NCBI RefSeq assembly: GCF_000800805.1
Contig: NZ_CP010070.1
Span: 248,001-312,000, forward strand
DNA: 64,000 nucleotides
Source: Candidatus Methanoplasma termitum
GTDB lineage: Archaea > Thermoplasmatota > Thermoplasmata > Methanomassiliicoccales > Methanomethylophilaceae
Direction: 5' to 3'
The position numbers were made by a program, and so were the translations under genes. Below the pieces are notes generated by a model, which did not search any database, was not told the DNA's origin, and saw only the letters and a list, made by a program, of their open reading frames with translations. Positions 7,775 through 16,600 of this stretch are shown here, in pieces. Numbering within the stretch: position 1 is the first letter of the stretch; the number at the start of each line of letters is the position of its first letter.

Positions 7775-8839
7775 TCACAGGATTCCTTTGGCCTTGAACA
7801 GCTCCGCATTGAGCATGGAGCCCCCGGCCCCGCCTCTTATCGTGTTGTGGGAGAGCACGAACATCTTGTAATAGCCGTTGCTCACTCTTATCCTTCCGAC
7901 AGTGGAGACCATGCCTTTCGCTCTGTTCGGGCTTCCGGCGAGGACGTCGTACACAGGCTGCGGCCTGTCCTTTTCGGTCCTGACGATCACCGGCTGCCTG
8001 GGTGCCGACGGCAGTTTAAGCTTCTGGGGTTCGCCTTTGAACTTTGACAGTGCGGAAGAGACATCCTCCAATGAGGGCGCATCCCTCATCTTTATGACAA
8101 GGGCCTCGGTGTGGCCGTCTATTACGGGGACCCTGGCGCAGTTCGCCATTACTTTGAAATCCGCATATTTGAAGCCGCCCTTCGGAGAGTAACTTCCGAT
8201 GATCTTTCCGATCTCCTTCTCCATCTTCTCTTCTTCTTGGTTTATGAACGGGATCACGTTACCCACGGCGTCAAGCGATGCTACGCCGGGATATCCTGCG
8301 CCGGAAAGCGCCTGGTATGTGGAAACGAATACTTCCTCAAGACCGAACTTTTTGTCGAGAGCGAACAGAGGCACGGCTATGCCAGTCGAAGAACAATTGG
8401 CGTTCGTTACGATGTAGCCTCCGTCCTTGTAGGTGTCCTGCTGTTTCACGGACTCGGCGTGGTCGGGGTTGACCTCGGGTATGATTATGGGGACATGCGC
8501 ATCCATGCGGTGCGAGCCCGCATTGGAGAAGACGGCGACGCCTTTCTTTGCCAGTTCCGTCTCGGTCGGCCCCGCAAGGTCCGAAGGCAGTCCGGAGAAT
8601 GCGATCCTTACGTTCTTTGAAATGTGTTTCAGATCCATTGTCTTGATCTTCGTTTCCATCGCCTCTTCCGAGAACTCGTGGTCCCTGATCTTGATTGTGT
8701 CTCTGAATTTTTTTCCTTCCGATCTCTCCGAGGCGTAAAGTCCTTCAATTTCGAAATAAGGGTGATCCTCAAGCATCTGTACGAATCTCTGGCCTATAGG
8801 TCCGGTGGCTCCAAGGACGGCAACACTGATCTTGCTCAT
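7775..8839 (-). CDS. asd: aspartate-semialdehyde dehydrogenase
   Basis: About 354-residue NADP-dependent enzyme that makes aspartate semialdehyde, the branch point to threonine, methionine, lysine and isoleucine. The N-terminal dinucleotide motif is AVLGATGPIGQRF; the nucleophilic Cys lies in TNANCSSTG (about residue 149) and the acid/base His in the later GHTEAL region. I prefer the ATG at 8839 because AGGAAAG lies just upstream; an in-frame ATG at 8845 is the alternative. The archaeal/fungal-type sequence fits the host. Downstream Thr enzymes (thrB, thrC) lie about 47 kb away in this window. Confidence 0.94.
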   Translation of the reverse strand: MSKISVAVLGATGPIGQRFVQMLEDHPYFEIEGLYASERSEGKKFRDTIKIRDHEFSEEAMETKIKTMDLKHISKNVRIAFSGLPSDLAGPTETELAKKGVAVFSNAGSHRMDAHVPIIIPEVNPDHAESVKQQDTYKDGGYIVTNANCSSTGIAVPLFALDKKFGLEEVFVSTYQALSGAGYPGVASLDAVGNVIPFINQEEEKMEKEIGKIIGSYSPKGGFKYADFKVMANCARVPVIDGHTEALVIKMRDAPSLEDVSSALSKFKGEPQKLKLPSAPRQPVIVRTEKDRPQPVYDVLAGSPNRAKGMVSTVGRIRVSNGYYKMFVLSHNTIRGGAGGSMLNAELFKAKGIL

Positions 8840-8963
8840 GTTCATCTTTCCTATAACAAAGGTCAGGTAGGATTAGTAATTATATTTTTTGAGTAATGCT
8901 GAGCATATTGTTTTCACCAATTTCCCATTTGATCATCAAAAATTATCCAGTACCGAAGAAAAG

Positions 8964-8970
8964 TTATAAT
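8964..8970 (+). promoter_or_regulatory. TATA box of the acyl-CoA synthetase gene
   Basis: TTATAAT preceded by a purine-rich GAAGAAAAG stretch (BRE-like) lies 26 bases upstream of the ATG at 8993. With no ribosome binding site in between, this spacing predicts a leaderless mRNA and argues for 8993 over the upstream ATG at 8969. Confidence 0.55.
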
Positions 8971-8992
8971 GATACAAACCGTTTGTACGGTC

Positions 8993-11074
8993 ATGAGGGA
9001 GTTCTTCTCTCCGGATTCGATAGCGGTGGTGGGAGCTTCTTCCGATCTGAATAAGATAGGCGGAATGATACTGAGGAACATCATCGGCTCAGGGTTCGGC
9101 GGCCGCATTTATCCCATAAACATAAAAGGCGGGACGATACAGGGGCTGAAAGCTTACGCATCGATAGATCTTTTGGACGAACTCCCGGAATTGGCGGTGA
9201 TGGCGCTTCCGTCGGAGCTTGTCTTGGGGGAGATGGAAAAGCTCGGCAGGATCGGAGTTAAGGCGGTGATCGTCATAACCGCCGGCTTCAAGGAAGAGAG
9301 CTCCCAAGGACGAGATCTGGAGAACAGGCTCAACAACATCTCCAAAATGTATGGTATGAGAGTGATAGGCCCGAACTGTTTCGGGTTGATGAATGTTCAT
9401 CGGAGGCTCAACTCTACGTTCTCGTCTCTGTTCCCGCCCTCAGGAGGCATCTCTCTGAGCTCGCAGTCCGGCGCAGTAGGTTCGACGATGCTCGATTGGG
9501 CGATCCATACCAACAACGGCATCTCAAAATTCATATCTTTGGGTAATAAAATGGATGTCGACGAGGCGGATGTTATCGAATACCTCGGTGATGATGAAGA
9601 TACGAGCGTCATAGGAATATATTCCGAAGGGATAACGGACGGCAGAAGGTTCATCGAAGCAGTATCCCGGTCAAAGAAACCGATCGTGATGCTGAAGTCC
9701 GGGAGGTCCGCAGCCGGATCGATGGCGGCCTCGTCCCACACCGGCGCACTTTCCGGCTCCGACTCTGTTTATGAGGCGGTATTCGACCGCCTGAATATCA
9801 TACGTGTGAAGGATATCGAAGAGCTGTTCGATGCATTATCGGTGATATCGTCGTCGAGGCCGATGCTGAAGGATGGCATTGCGGTGATAACAAACGCCGG
9901 CGGCCTGGGCGTAATGGCGGCCGACGCATGCTCGGACCACCCGGCGGTCCGTATGTCCCAGCTCTCCCCCGCGACGGAAAAAAGAGTGAGGAAAACGATA
10001 CCTACGGTCGCAAGCACGCACAATCCTGTCGATGTAAGAGGAGACGCGACAAATGACATGATCACAGGTGCCCTGAAGATAATAGCGGATGATGAGAACA
10101 TCGGCGGGGCAGCGGTGCTGTCATCGCCACTCGACAGCATCGATCTGAACTCGATAGCGGTCGCTGTCTCGGAGATGAAAAAGAAGCTGAACATCCCTGT
10201 GACGGTCGCCTTCGCAGGCGGGAAGACATGCGAGTCCGCTTTATCGATATTGCGCGAGAATCGTGTACCTTCGTATCCGTCGCCCGACAGGGCGGTACGC
10301 GCCCTTTCCTTCCTGAGGAGGGTGCAGACCGGATATACAAAAAAAGAGGACACCATCCTTCCGGAGACATCGGGAAGATGGAGAGTAATTGAATTACTGG
10401 ATATAGCGAAAAAGGAGTTCAGATCATCCCTCTCCGAGGATGAGGGGAAATCCATACTTTCGGCATACGGCATCCCCGTGCCGAAGGAGGCATTGGCGGT
10501 AAGTCCGTATGATGCGGTAACCGCAGCCGAGAGCATTGGCTACCCGGTGGTCATGAAGATAATGTCGCCCGACATCCACCACAAAACAGACATCGGCGGC
10601 GTCATTGTCAACGTAAAGACAGCGGATGACGTCCGCGAGGCGTTCGAGTCGCTGATGGTAAGATGCAGGACCGCCGTCCCGGACGCCAAGATAGACGGGG
10701 TCTCGGTGCAGAAGATGGTGTCAGGCCAAGAAGTGATACTGTCGATGATACGCGACGATCAGTTCGGTCCCGTGCTGGCGTTCGGTCTGGGAGGGATATA
10801 CGTTGAGATATTCGGGGAGATCGCAAGGACCCTGATACCCATGTCCGACGATGACCTTGACAGAATGATAATGTCCACCAAAGCATACCGCATGCTTTCG
10901 GGAGCGAGAGGTAAACCTCCTGCCGACATAGACTCGCTGAAGGACATAATGAGAAGGATGATGAAGATCGCTCTGGAGAACCCAGAGATATATGAACTCG
11001 AAATCAATCCCATCATGGTAGGGAAGAAGAACGAAGGAAGCTGGGCGGTGGACGCTTTGACAACGATAAGGTGA
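8993..11074 (+). CDS. ADP-forming acetyl/acyl-CoA synthetase, fused alpha-beta subunits
   Basis: About 693 residues. The enzyme converts an acyl-CoA, ADP and phosphate to the acid, CoA and ATP, or the reverse, giving substrate-level ATP in archaea. The alpha part has the CoA-binding Rossmann start SPDSIAVVGASSD, the succinyl-CoA-ligase-like PNCFGLMN region, and the phosphohistidine loop SSHTGALSGSD (His near 249). The beta part, from about residue 440, is an ATP-grasp domain (KSILSAYGIPVPKE, GYPVVMKIMSPDIHHKTDIGGV). The start is at 8993, supported by TATA spacing; ATG 8969 would add 8 residues. The next gene follows after 4 bases, so they are probably co-transcribed. Substrate range cannot be read from sequence. 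Confidence 0.92.
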   Translation: MREFFSPDSIAVVGASSDLNKIGGMILRNIIGSGFGGRIYPINIKGGTIQGLKAYASIDLLDELPELAVMALPSELVLGEMEKLGRIGVKAVIVITAGFKEESSQGRDLENRLNNISKMYGMRVIGPNCFGLMNVHRRLNSTFSSLFPPSGGISLSSQSGAVGSTMLDWAIHTNNGISKFISLGNKMDVDEADVIEYLGDDEDTSVIGIYSEGITDGRRFIEAVSRSKKPIVMLKSGRSAAGSMAASSHTGALSGSDSVYEAVFDRLNIIRVKDIEELFDALSVISSSRPMLKDGIAVITNAGGLGVMAADACSDHPAVRMSQLSPATEKRVRKTIPTVASTHNPVDVRGDATNDMITGALKIIADDENIGGAAVLSSPLDSIDLNSIAVAVSEMKKKLNIPVTVAFAGGKTCESALSILRENRVPSYPSPDRAVRALSFLRRVQTGYTKKEDTILPETSGRWRVIELLDIAKKEFRSSLSEDEGKSILSAYGIPVPKEALAVSPYDAVTAAESIGYPVVMKIMSPDIHHKTDIGGVIVNVKTADDVREAFESLMVRCRTAVPDAKIDGVSVQKMVSGQEVILSMIRDDQFGPVLAFGLGGIYVEIFGEIARTLIPMSDDDLDRMIMSTKAYRMLSGARGKPPADIDSLKDIMRRMMKIALENPEIYELEINPIMVGKKNEGSWAVDALTTIR

Positions 11075-11078
11075 TGAA

Positions 11079-12077
11079 ATGAAGAATGTCTATCTGGCAT
11101 CTGTAGGCGCTAGGTCGGGGAAATCCGCGATATCGCTCGGTCTGGCATTGAATTATCCGGGGAAGGTGGGGTTCTATAAGCCCTTCCGCGAGAGCCCTAT
11201 AAAGGTGGACGGAAACACAATGGACGAGGACGCTTGGCTGATGGCCGAGGTTCTGAAGTTGAAGGACGGAAAGAAGCTTTCGCCGTTCACGTACGACCTG
11301 TCAGAGCCGGTAAGTATGAGCGATATCGCCGCCGTTTACAACGACCTGCGGAAAGATAAGGACTTCATGATAATCGAAGGCAGCAAGGATTTCACTTACG
11401 GTTATGCGCAAAATCTTTCCTTTATGGACATCGCCGAAGCTCTCGACGCACCTGTGATACTGGTCGCTACGCCGTCAAGCCGGTCCGTCGACACGGTGTT
11501 CATGTTCAGGGAGCTTTGCGAAAAGAGAGGATTGGACATGCTCGGAGTGATCCTCAACAAAAGTTCAGGATGTCCGGAAAGGAAGTTCTTCGAAGGCCGC
11601 GGGATAAATGTGCTCGGAGAGGTCCCGGTCATGCCCGAACTCAAGACATTCAGGGTGTCGGAGATATCCCAGAAGATCGGCGCAAAGGTCTTGGCCGGCG
11701 CAAAGGGGATGGAGAGATCCGTAGAGAACATGTTGGTCGGTGCGATGAGCGATCAGGCCGCCACCGGGTATATGCGAAGGTCGCGCCGCAAAGCCGTCAT
11801 AACGGGCGGCGACAGGACGGAGATCCAGCTTGCCGCACTGGCCACGGATACGTCATGCATCATCGTCACCGGAGGGCTGATGCCGTCGCACATGGTCCTT
11901 TCGAAGGCAGACGATCTGGGTGTCCCCATACTCATGACAAACGAGGACACTCTGCACGTGGCCGAGACCACGGAACGTCTGATAGCACGCATAGATCCGA
12001 AAGACAAAGAGAAAATAGAGTCGGTGAAGAAGAACGTCGGTTCGGGAGTGGACCTGAACAGCGTGTGGCGATCTTGA
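11079..12077 (+). CDS. P-loop (BioD/Pta-N-like) protein with DRTGG domain
   Basis: 332 residues. The N-terminal half resembles dethiobiotin-synthetase-like P-loop proteins and the N-terminal domain of long phosphotransacetylases (YLASVGARSGKSAISLGLAL, Walker A about residues 9-16; FMIIEGSKDF; PVILVATPSSRS). The C-terminal part (about 210-315) fits a DRTGG domain (KAVITGGDRTEIQLAAL, IIVTGGLMPS). The acetyltransferase domain of true Pta is absent. It follows the ADP-forming acyl-CoA synthetase by 4 bases with a GGTGATGA ribosome site, which suggests a regulatory or sensing role in acyl-CoA/acetate metabolism. That role is inferred from context; no activity is known to me. Confidence 0.75.
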   Translation: MKNVYLASVGARSGKSAISLGLALNYPGKVGFYKPFRESPIKVDGNTMDEDAWLMAEVLKLKDGKKLSPFTYDLSEPVSMSDIAAVYNDLRKDKDFMIIEGSKDFTYGYAQNLSFMDIAEALDAPVILVATPSSRSVDTVFMFRELCEKRGLDMLGVILNKSSGCPERKFFEGRGINVLGEVPVMPELKTFRVSEISQKIGAKVLAGAKGMERSVENMLVGAMSDQAATGYMRRSRRKAVITGGDRTEIQLAALATDTSCIIVTGGLMPSHMVLSKADDLGVPILMTNEDTLHVAETTERLIARIDPKDKEKIESVKKNVGSGVDLNSVWRS

Positions 12078-12089
12078 ACAAAAGTCGGT

Positions 12090-12428
12090 TCATTTCCTCT
12101 TAATGGGTTTTTCCTGAACGGAAGGCTCGCTGTCGTAGAGCAGTTTCTGTCTCTCTTTGGAGATCTTCAAAATGACTTCGGCAATGAGCTTCGCCTCCCC
12201 CACGGAGAGGCTGACATCTTCGCAGAGTTCCATATATCTGTCGATGACCGCTCTTTCCACGCCCGTGTCCCAGTAGCCCTGAGAAGAATGTTTCTTTTCC
12301 TTGGCAAGCTCGTCGGCGATCTCCATTCTGGTGGCGATAAGATCGATTATATCCTTGTCGATGGATTCTATCTGTTTCCTGAGTTCGTCAACGCTAGGCA
12401 AGTGTTTTTTCCCCTGCACACATATCAT
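12090..12428 (-). CDS. chorismate mutase (AroQ type)
   Basis: Up to 112 residues; converts chorismate to prephenate for Phe/Tyr synthesis. The all-helical AroQ fold is evident: VDELRKQIESIDKDIIDLIATRMEIADELAKEK with the conserved Arg and Lys of helix 1, and a C-terminal SKERQKLL. The start is uncertain: ATG at 12428 has no ribosome site, whereas a TTG about 27 bases downstream is preceded by CAGGGG. A basic, Pro-containing tail of about 15 residues follows the core. The gene is convergent with the DRTGG gene and divergent from the ACT-domain gene; an 11-bp tandem repeat lies in its upstream region. Confidence 0.86.
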   Translation of the reverse strand: MICVQGKKHLPSVDELRKQIESIDKDIIDLIATRMEIADELAKEKKHSSQGYWDTGVERAVIDRYMELCEDVSLSVGEAKLIAEVILKISKERQKLLYDSEPSVQEKPIKRK

Positions 12429-12480
12429 GCCGGATGTTTATTAAGAGTACGAGCGCCGCTGCTTTCGGATAAGAAAATAA

Positions 12481-12524
12481 AGCGCAGATAAAGCGCAGAT
12501 AAAGCGCAGATAAAGCGCAGATAA
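12481..12524. repeat. four perfect tandem copies of an 11-bp unit
   Basis: The unit AGCGCAGATAA is repeated at 12481, 12492, 12503 and 12514 with no mismatch. It lies in the divergent promoter region between chorismate mutase and the ACT-domain regulator. The period is about one helical turn, and on the minus strand each copy contains TTTATC, a TATA-like element. It may be a regulatory array or a polymerase-slippage tract. Confidence 0.8.
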
Positions 12525-12605
12525 GTCAGACATACAGCAAACGGCAAGCTTGAGTCATTAACATTTTGGATGTATGTTTTTATTCTTTGTTGACATTCAT
12601 CGTGC

Positions 12606-13103
12606 ATGGACAGCATCAAAGACGGCTTTGTGGGGTTTCCATCACAGGAAAAGGTAGCGATGTTGCTTCTGAGAAATGGGATAAGGGTCGTTGACGGTAC
12701 GGCTTACTGCAACGACATCGAGCAGTCCGACGCGGCTATCGCAAGGGTCGCCGGAGTGGACAGGCGGGTGGTAAGGTCCGCGCTAGACAAGATATCCTCG
12801 ACCCCGGATCTGGACAGAGTATTCTCCAAGCTGAGGTCCATGCTGCTTTTGTCTGAGGTCGCGCCGGAGATCGACTGCACAACGTTGGAGATAATCCCCA
12901 CCGATGCGACCATGCCGGGAATACTCGCAGGCGTCATGGATGTCATTTACAGAAGAGGATTGTCCGTAAGGCAGGCGGTGGTGGAGGATCCCGGCGTAAG
13001 ATTTGATTCGCATCTGATAATCGTGGTCGACGGGCAGATACCTTCCGAACTGATCCCGGCGATAAAACAGAGCAGAGGTGTTCTGAGTTTAATGCTGAGA
13101 TGA
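12606..13103 (+). CDS. ACT-domain regulator of amino-acid metabolism (COG2150-like)
   Basis: 165 residues. The N-terminal half (about 1-80) looks like a small helix-turn-helix-type domain (QEKVAMLLLRNGIRV, then DAAIARVAGVDRRVVRSALDKI). The C-terminal half (about 95-165) is an ACT-like fold (LEIIPTDATMPGILAGVMDVIYRRGLSVRQAVVEDPG, LIIVVDGQIPSELIPAIKQSRGV). This architecture matches archaeal proteins annotated as regulators of amino-acid metabolism. It is divergent from chorismate mutase across a repeat-bearing promoter; whether it controls that gene is inference. A TTTTTATT box about 26 bases before the ATG and no ribosome site suggest a leaderless transcript. Confidence 0.78.
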   Translation: MDSIKDGFVGFPSQEKVAMLLLRNGIRVVDGTAYCNDIEQSDAAIARVAGVDRRVVRSALDKISSTPDLDRVFSKLRSMLLLSEVAPEIDCTTLEIIPTDATMPGILAGVMDVIYRRGLSVRQAVVEDPGVRFDSHLIIVVDGQIPSELIPAIKQSRGVLSLMLR

Positions 13104-13290
13104 TCCGATCCTCACATGCACAATGAGATGTCATAGGGAACAAGAGATGTTTGTTTATTAACAGTGAAACGACAATATATCCAAGCTGCCGAAACAAGGC
13201 ACTCGGTCTAATCTGAAGTAAGATATCTGAACCGTTGAAGCCGAAACTGCAGTAGATGAGGCGGCATCGCCGACATCTCCGGAAAATGTC

Positions 13291-13327
13291 GCGCGCGTAT
13301 ACTCGCGCGTGGGTATCTTGCGTTTTT
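13291..13327 (+). terminator. GC-rich hairpin followed by T-run
   Basis: CGCGCG (13292-13297), loop TATACT, CGCGCG (13304-13309), then TTTTT at 13323-13327. It could end a short transcript beginning near the 13172 TATA-like element, or insulate the surface-protein promoter from the ACT gene. Confidence 0.45.
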
Positions 13328-13336
13328 GGCTTAATA

Positions 13337-13344
13337 TTATATAC
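13337..13344 (+). promoter_or_regulatory. TATA box for the giant surface protein
   Basis: TTATATAC lies in an AT-rich island surrounded by GC-richer DNA. It is the best TATA match between the T-run at 13323 and the coding start, and implies a leader of about 250 bases, unusually long for a genome with many leaderless genes. Confidence 0.5.
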
Positions 13345-13620
13345 TCCTAACTACTACATAGCTCGTACACAAGGTGCCATAGGTACTATTGTGGACAGCC
13401 TTTCGCAACCTGCGAAGAACGCGCCCGTAACATGCGGGTGGTACGGTCGGGCGGAACCAAAGGTAAGGGATGGAAAAAGAAGGACAGAATGGGAAGGGAG
13501 TAGCATGATTGTTATTCCGCCGACCTGAGCCGGATCATCCGTTATTTTTTGGCAGACCCGACTTGTTCTCCTTGTTGTTCGAGAGGCAGGAAATACATAC
13601 TCAAAGAGGATGATTCCAAT

Positions 13621-16600
13621 ATGAGAAACGAAATGAAAAGAAACAACAAGATGCTTCTCGCGCTTGTGGTCGTTGCAGCCCTTGCAATGGTCTCTGTTGC
13701 CGGCATTGCTGTCAGTGAGAAATCTGACGCAGCCAACAGGATTGACCAGATGAACGGCGGATTAACGATCTTCGACGGCAGCGACAGCAGTCTCAATGCC
13801 CGCTTCTTCATCCTGCCCAATCAGGTTGCAGACGGCGGCATGCAGTACGTGAAAATCGCACCCGGAGTAACACTCTCCGGTACGATTACAGTAGGAACAG
13901 CAGATAATGTGAACGGTGCAAACTATAAGGAGTATGCATCCGTGACCCTTACCGGAGTCAGCAATGCGGTATTCAACCTGTTGATGGCGCCCGATGGAAA
14001 AGGCGGACTTATGGGAATAATCATGGTCGGAGACGCCGCAGATGTCAACCTGGCAGCTGCGACCCCTGACAAAGTTATCACCAACTACGCCACCACAACT
14101 GGTTCCATCGAGCTCACAAACGGTGCGTTGGTACTGGGTGCAGTCAGACCCATAAGCGAAGGCGTCATCGGTGCTCTCGCACCCTTGTGGAAAGATGCAC
14201 TCGCAGGTTCTACAGCCACAGATAACATCGGCGGTAACGTCGGCAGCAGGATCTTCGGCATGGTAGACACAACCAGCCCGACATACGGTGCTAAATTGAT
14301 TGCCAACCTGGTCACATTCAATGTTCCTGACTGGAAGACAGTAATCAACATACCCGTGATACCCGGCGGTGTCGCACCCTTCACAGGAACCGTTAAAGCC
14401 GGCGACTCCCAGCTCTCCACAGCGTATGCGTACGGTGCGAGAGTAGGTCTCGTAGACGGCAAGGCAACTGTGTTCGGAGAGGTAGTCGCAGATGTAGCGA
14501 ACCTCCCCTGGAAAGCGGTGAAGTACCCTGTTAATAATATCAATACGACGGCTGTTGATGAGAGTCAGGTTTATAATGTGCTCGGAACACCCACTATACC
14601 TGTAGTGGCACCCGGCACAACAGTGGCTCCTTTGGACCCGGTAACGAACAAGGCAATAAGCCTGTACATACCCGCTCAGGATTTCTCTGAGAGGAACATA
14701 AAATTCGTTTCAGGTAGCTGGAGCGTCGCAATGCCCACAGGTTTCGCAACCCGGGACGGTAACTACCTCCGCCTTGTGAACATCAACGGAGTGGTCGAAG
14801 CGGCAGCAACCGTAATTGTCGGTGACAACATGCCGCAAGTAGGCGATGTGACCATAGCGATCAACGAGTTCGTTAGACCCGCAGACCCAACCTCTGCGGT
14901 TCAGGCAACTTCCGATGATATTCTCTGGTTGATACCTGCATCAGGGGCAGCGCTCGGGCCGGTTCAGGCAGTAGCGGGTCCCGCTGCGCCTGCGAACAGC
15001 ACATTCCGGTTTACGTTCCTCGGTGTCGCGCTGAACACACCGTATACCCTTGTTGGTATCGTTAACGGTCTGCCTTACCAGTCCACAATGACTGTGAACG
15101 GAACCGGCGCCAACTATAGCGCAAACGTAACAGCCAACAGGGCAAACGGTATTGTCACAGACGGTACAGTCCTACCCGCTTTAGGTCTTGACCTGAAAGG
15201 AAACGACCTGACCTATAACATTGCTGGAATGGGTTCATGTACGGCAGCCTGGAGCACAAACACAGGCAACCTGACAGTAACCAAGAACGACGCTACTACC
15301 GGACTCATAGTCGGTGCTAACGACGCAAAACAGGCCGGCGCGACATTGTTCGCACTGTTCAACCAGGGCGGAGTAACAAGGATGTTCATGACAGACCTGA
15401 CTCCGAACACAGCGCCCGCAACAACCAATGACGGATTGGTCACAGCCAACACCTCTGGTGTCGGATTTGTCGCTCCTTTCCCTCAGCCTATGCCTACACA
15501 GGGAAGACTCACAAACGTTGAGGTCCTGCCTGAAAGTAAGGTAACAACATTTGAGTTGTCGACACAGGCCTATGACAGTACGTTCGCAGGCGCTTACTTC
15601 GCACCTGACGGATACACGTTCACTGTGAAAGGTTACATGAACTTCATGTTCACGAACGACAGCGCTCCCGAAATAAAGGGAATATTCGTTCAGCCGTCAG
15701 ACTATGCCAATGTAACATTGCCGCTGGTCGGTATAGTGCCGCCCGCAGCTCTTACGGGCACGAACGGTACGGTCTACAACATAAACCTTGAGGGAACAGG
15801 TACAATCGAATACGGAGCCGTACCTCAAATAGAGCCGGATCTGGTCTTCCACCCCATGTATGACGTAACAAACCTCAATGCGGTATTCTACGTTGAGAAC
15901 GTGGGCACAGCACCTGACAAAACAACATACTACTACACAACACTCGAAAACGCACTCGCAAACAGCAATGAAGTAACAGTCGTCGGATGGATATACATCC
16001 TCGAGGATCAGACACTTCAGGGTCATGTAAAGACCAGCGCAGGTGTGCTGCAGCTTGCAGACAACACAAAGATCAACATATCCGTGAACTCCGGTCTCCA
16101 GATCGGTCTGAAGGCTTACAATGTAAACGGAAAGACCGTAATGGGCTGGAAGGCCCTTTGGCCGTTCGGCGGAATCGTCATACCTGATCAGTCCTACAAC
16201 CCGGTAGTGAACCTGCCGGAAGGCACAGTGGTCGAGAAGACAACAACATCATCGCAGTACCTCGTCCAGTTCGGACAGGCTGTCTACGATGTGAAGCCTG
16301 AGTACGACATCAACACACCTCTCGCAGAAGTCCTTATTGTGGGTGCCAAATACATCTATACAGACCTGTGGACAGCACTCAACATATCCGTAAGCGGTGA
16401 CACGATCAACTTGCTCGTGTTCCCCAGAGAAGTGGATGGAAACCCCGTGACCTTCCCTGACTTCAGCGGTGCCATTCTGGATCAGAACGGAACGCTGAAA
16501 GCCGGTGTAAAGCTTGTGGACGACCAGAACGCTGAACTTTGGGTGGCAGAAGGAGTAGTACTCCTTGCGAACGGATCGATACAGTCGACACAGCCCATGG

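Larger units (their letters stand above)
13104..13620. other. 517-base non-coding region with structured leader of the giant surface-protein gene
   Basis: A TATA-like CAATATATCC lies near 13172. A GC-rich hairpin (13292-13309) with a T-run at 13323-13327 follows, then a strong TTATATAC box (13337-13344) that predicts a start near 13367 and a leader of about 250 bases to the ATG at 13621. The leader contains small hairpins (TTCGC/GCGAA and CCCG/CGGG) and a purine-rich stretch. Short reading frames here lack coding character. I see no tRNA, SRP RNA or RNase P core motif. Confidence 0.6.

Noticed and set aside
9769-10536. 255-codon open frame on the minus strand
   Set aside because: Lies wholly antisense to the acyl-CoA synthetase gene; composition is Ser-rich and matches no family.
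13256-13528. 90-codon open frame before the giant surface protein
   Set aside because: Arg/His-rich at first, crosses a promoter-like island and hairpins, and has no ribosome site; probably chance.
13104-13620. SRP RNA, RNase P RNA or tRNA in the large gap
   Set aside because: I looked for the conserved core motifs of these RNAs and for a T-loop GTTCGA-type sequence and saw none.
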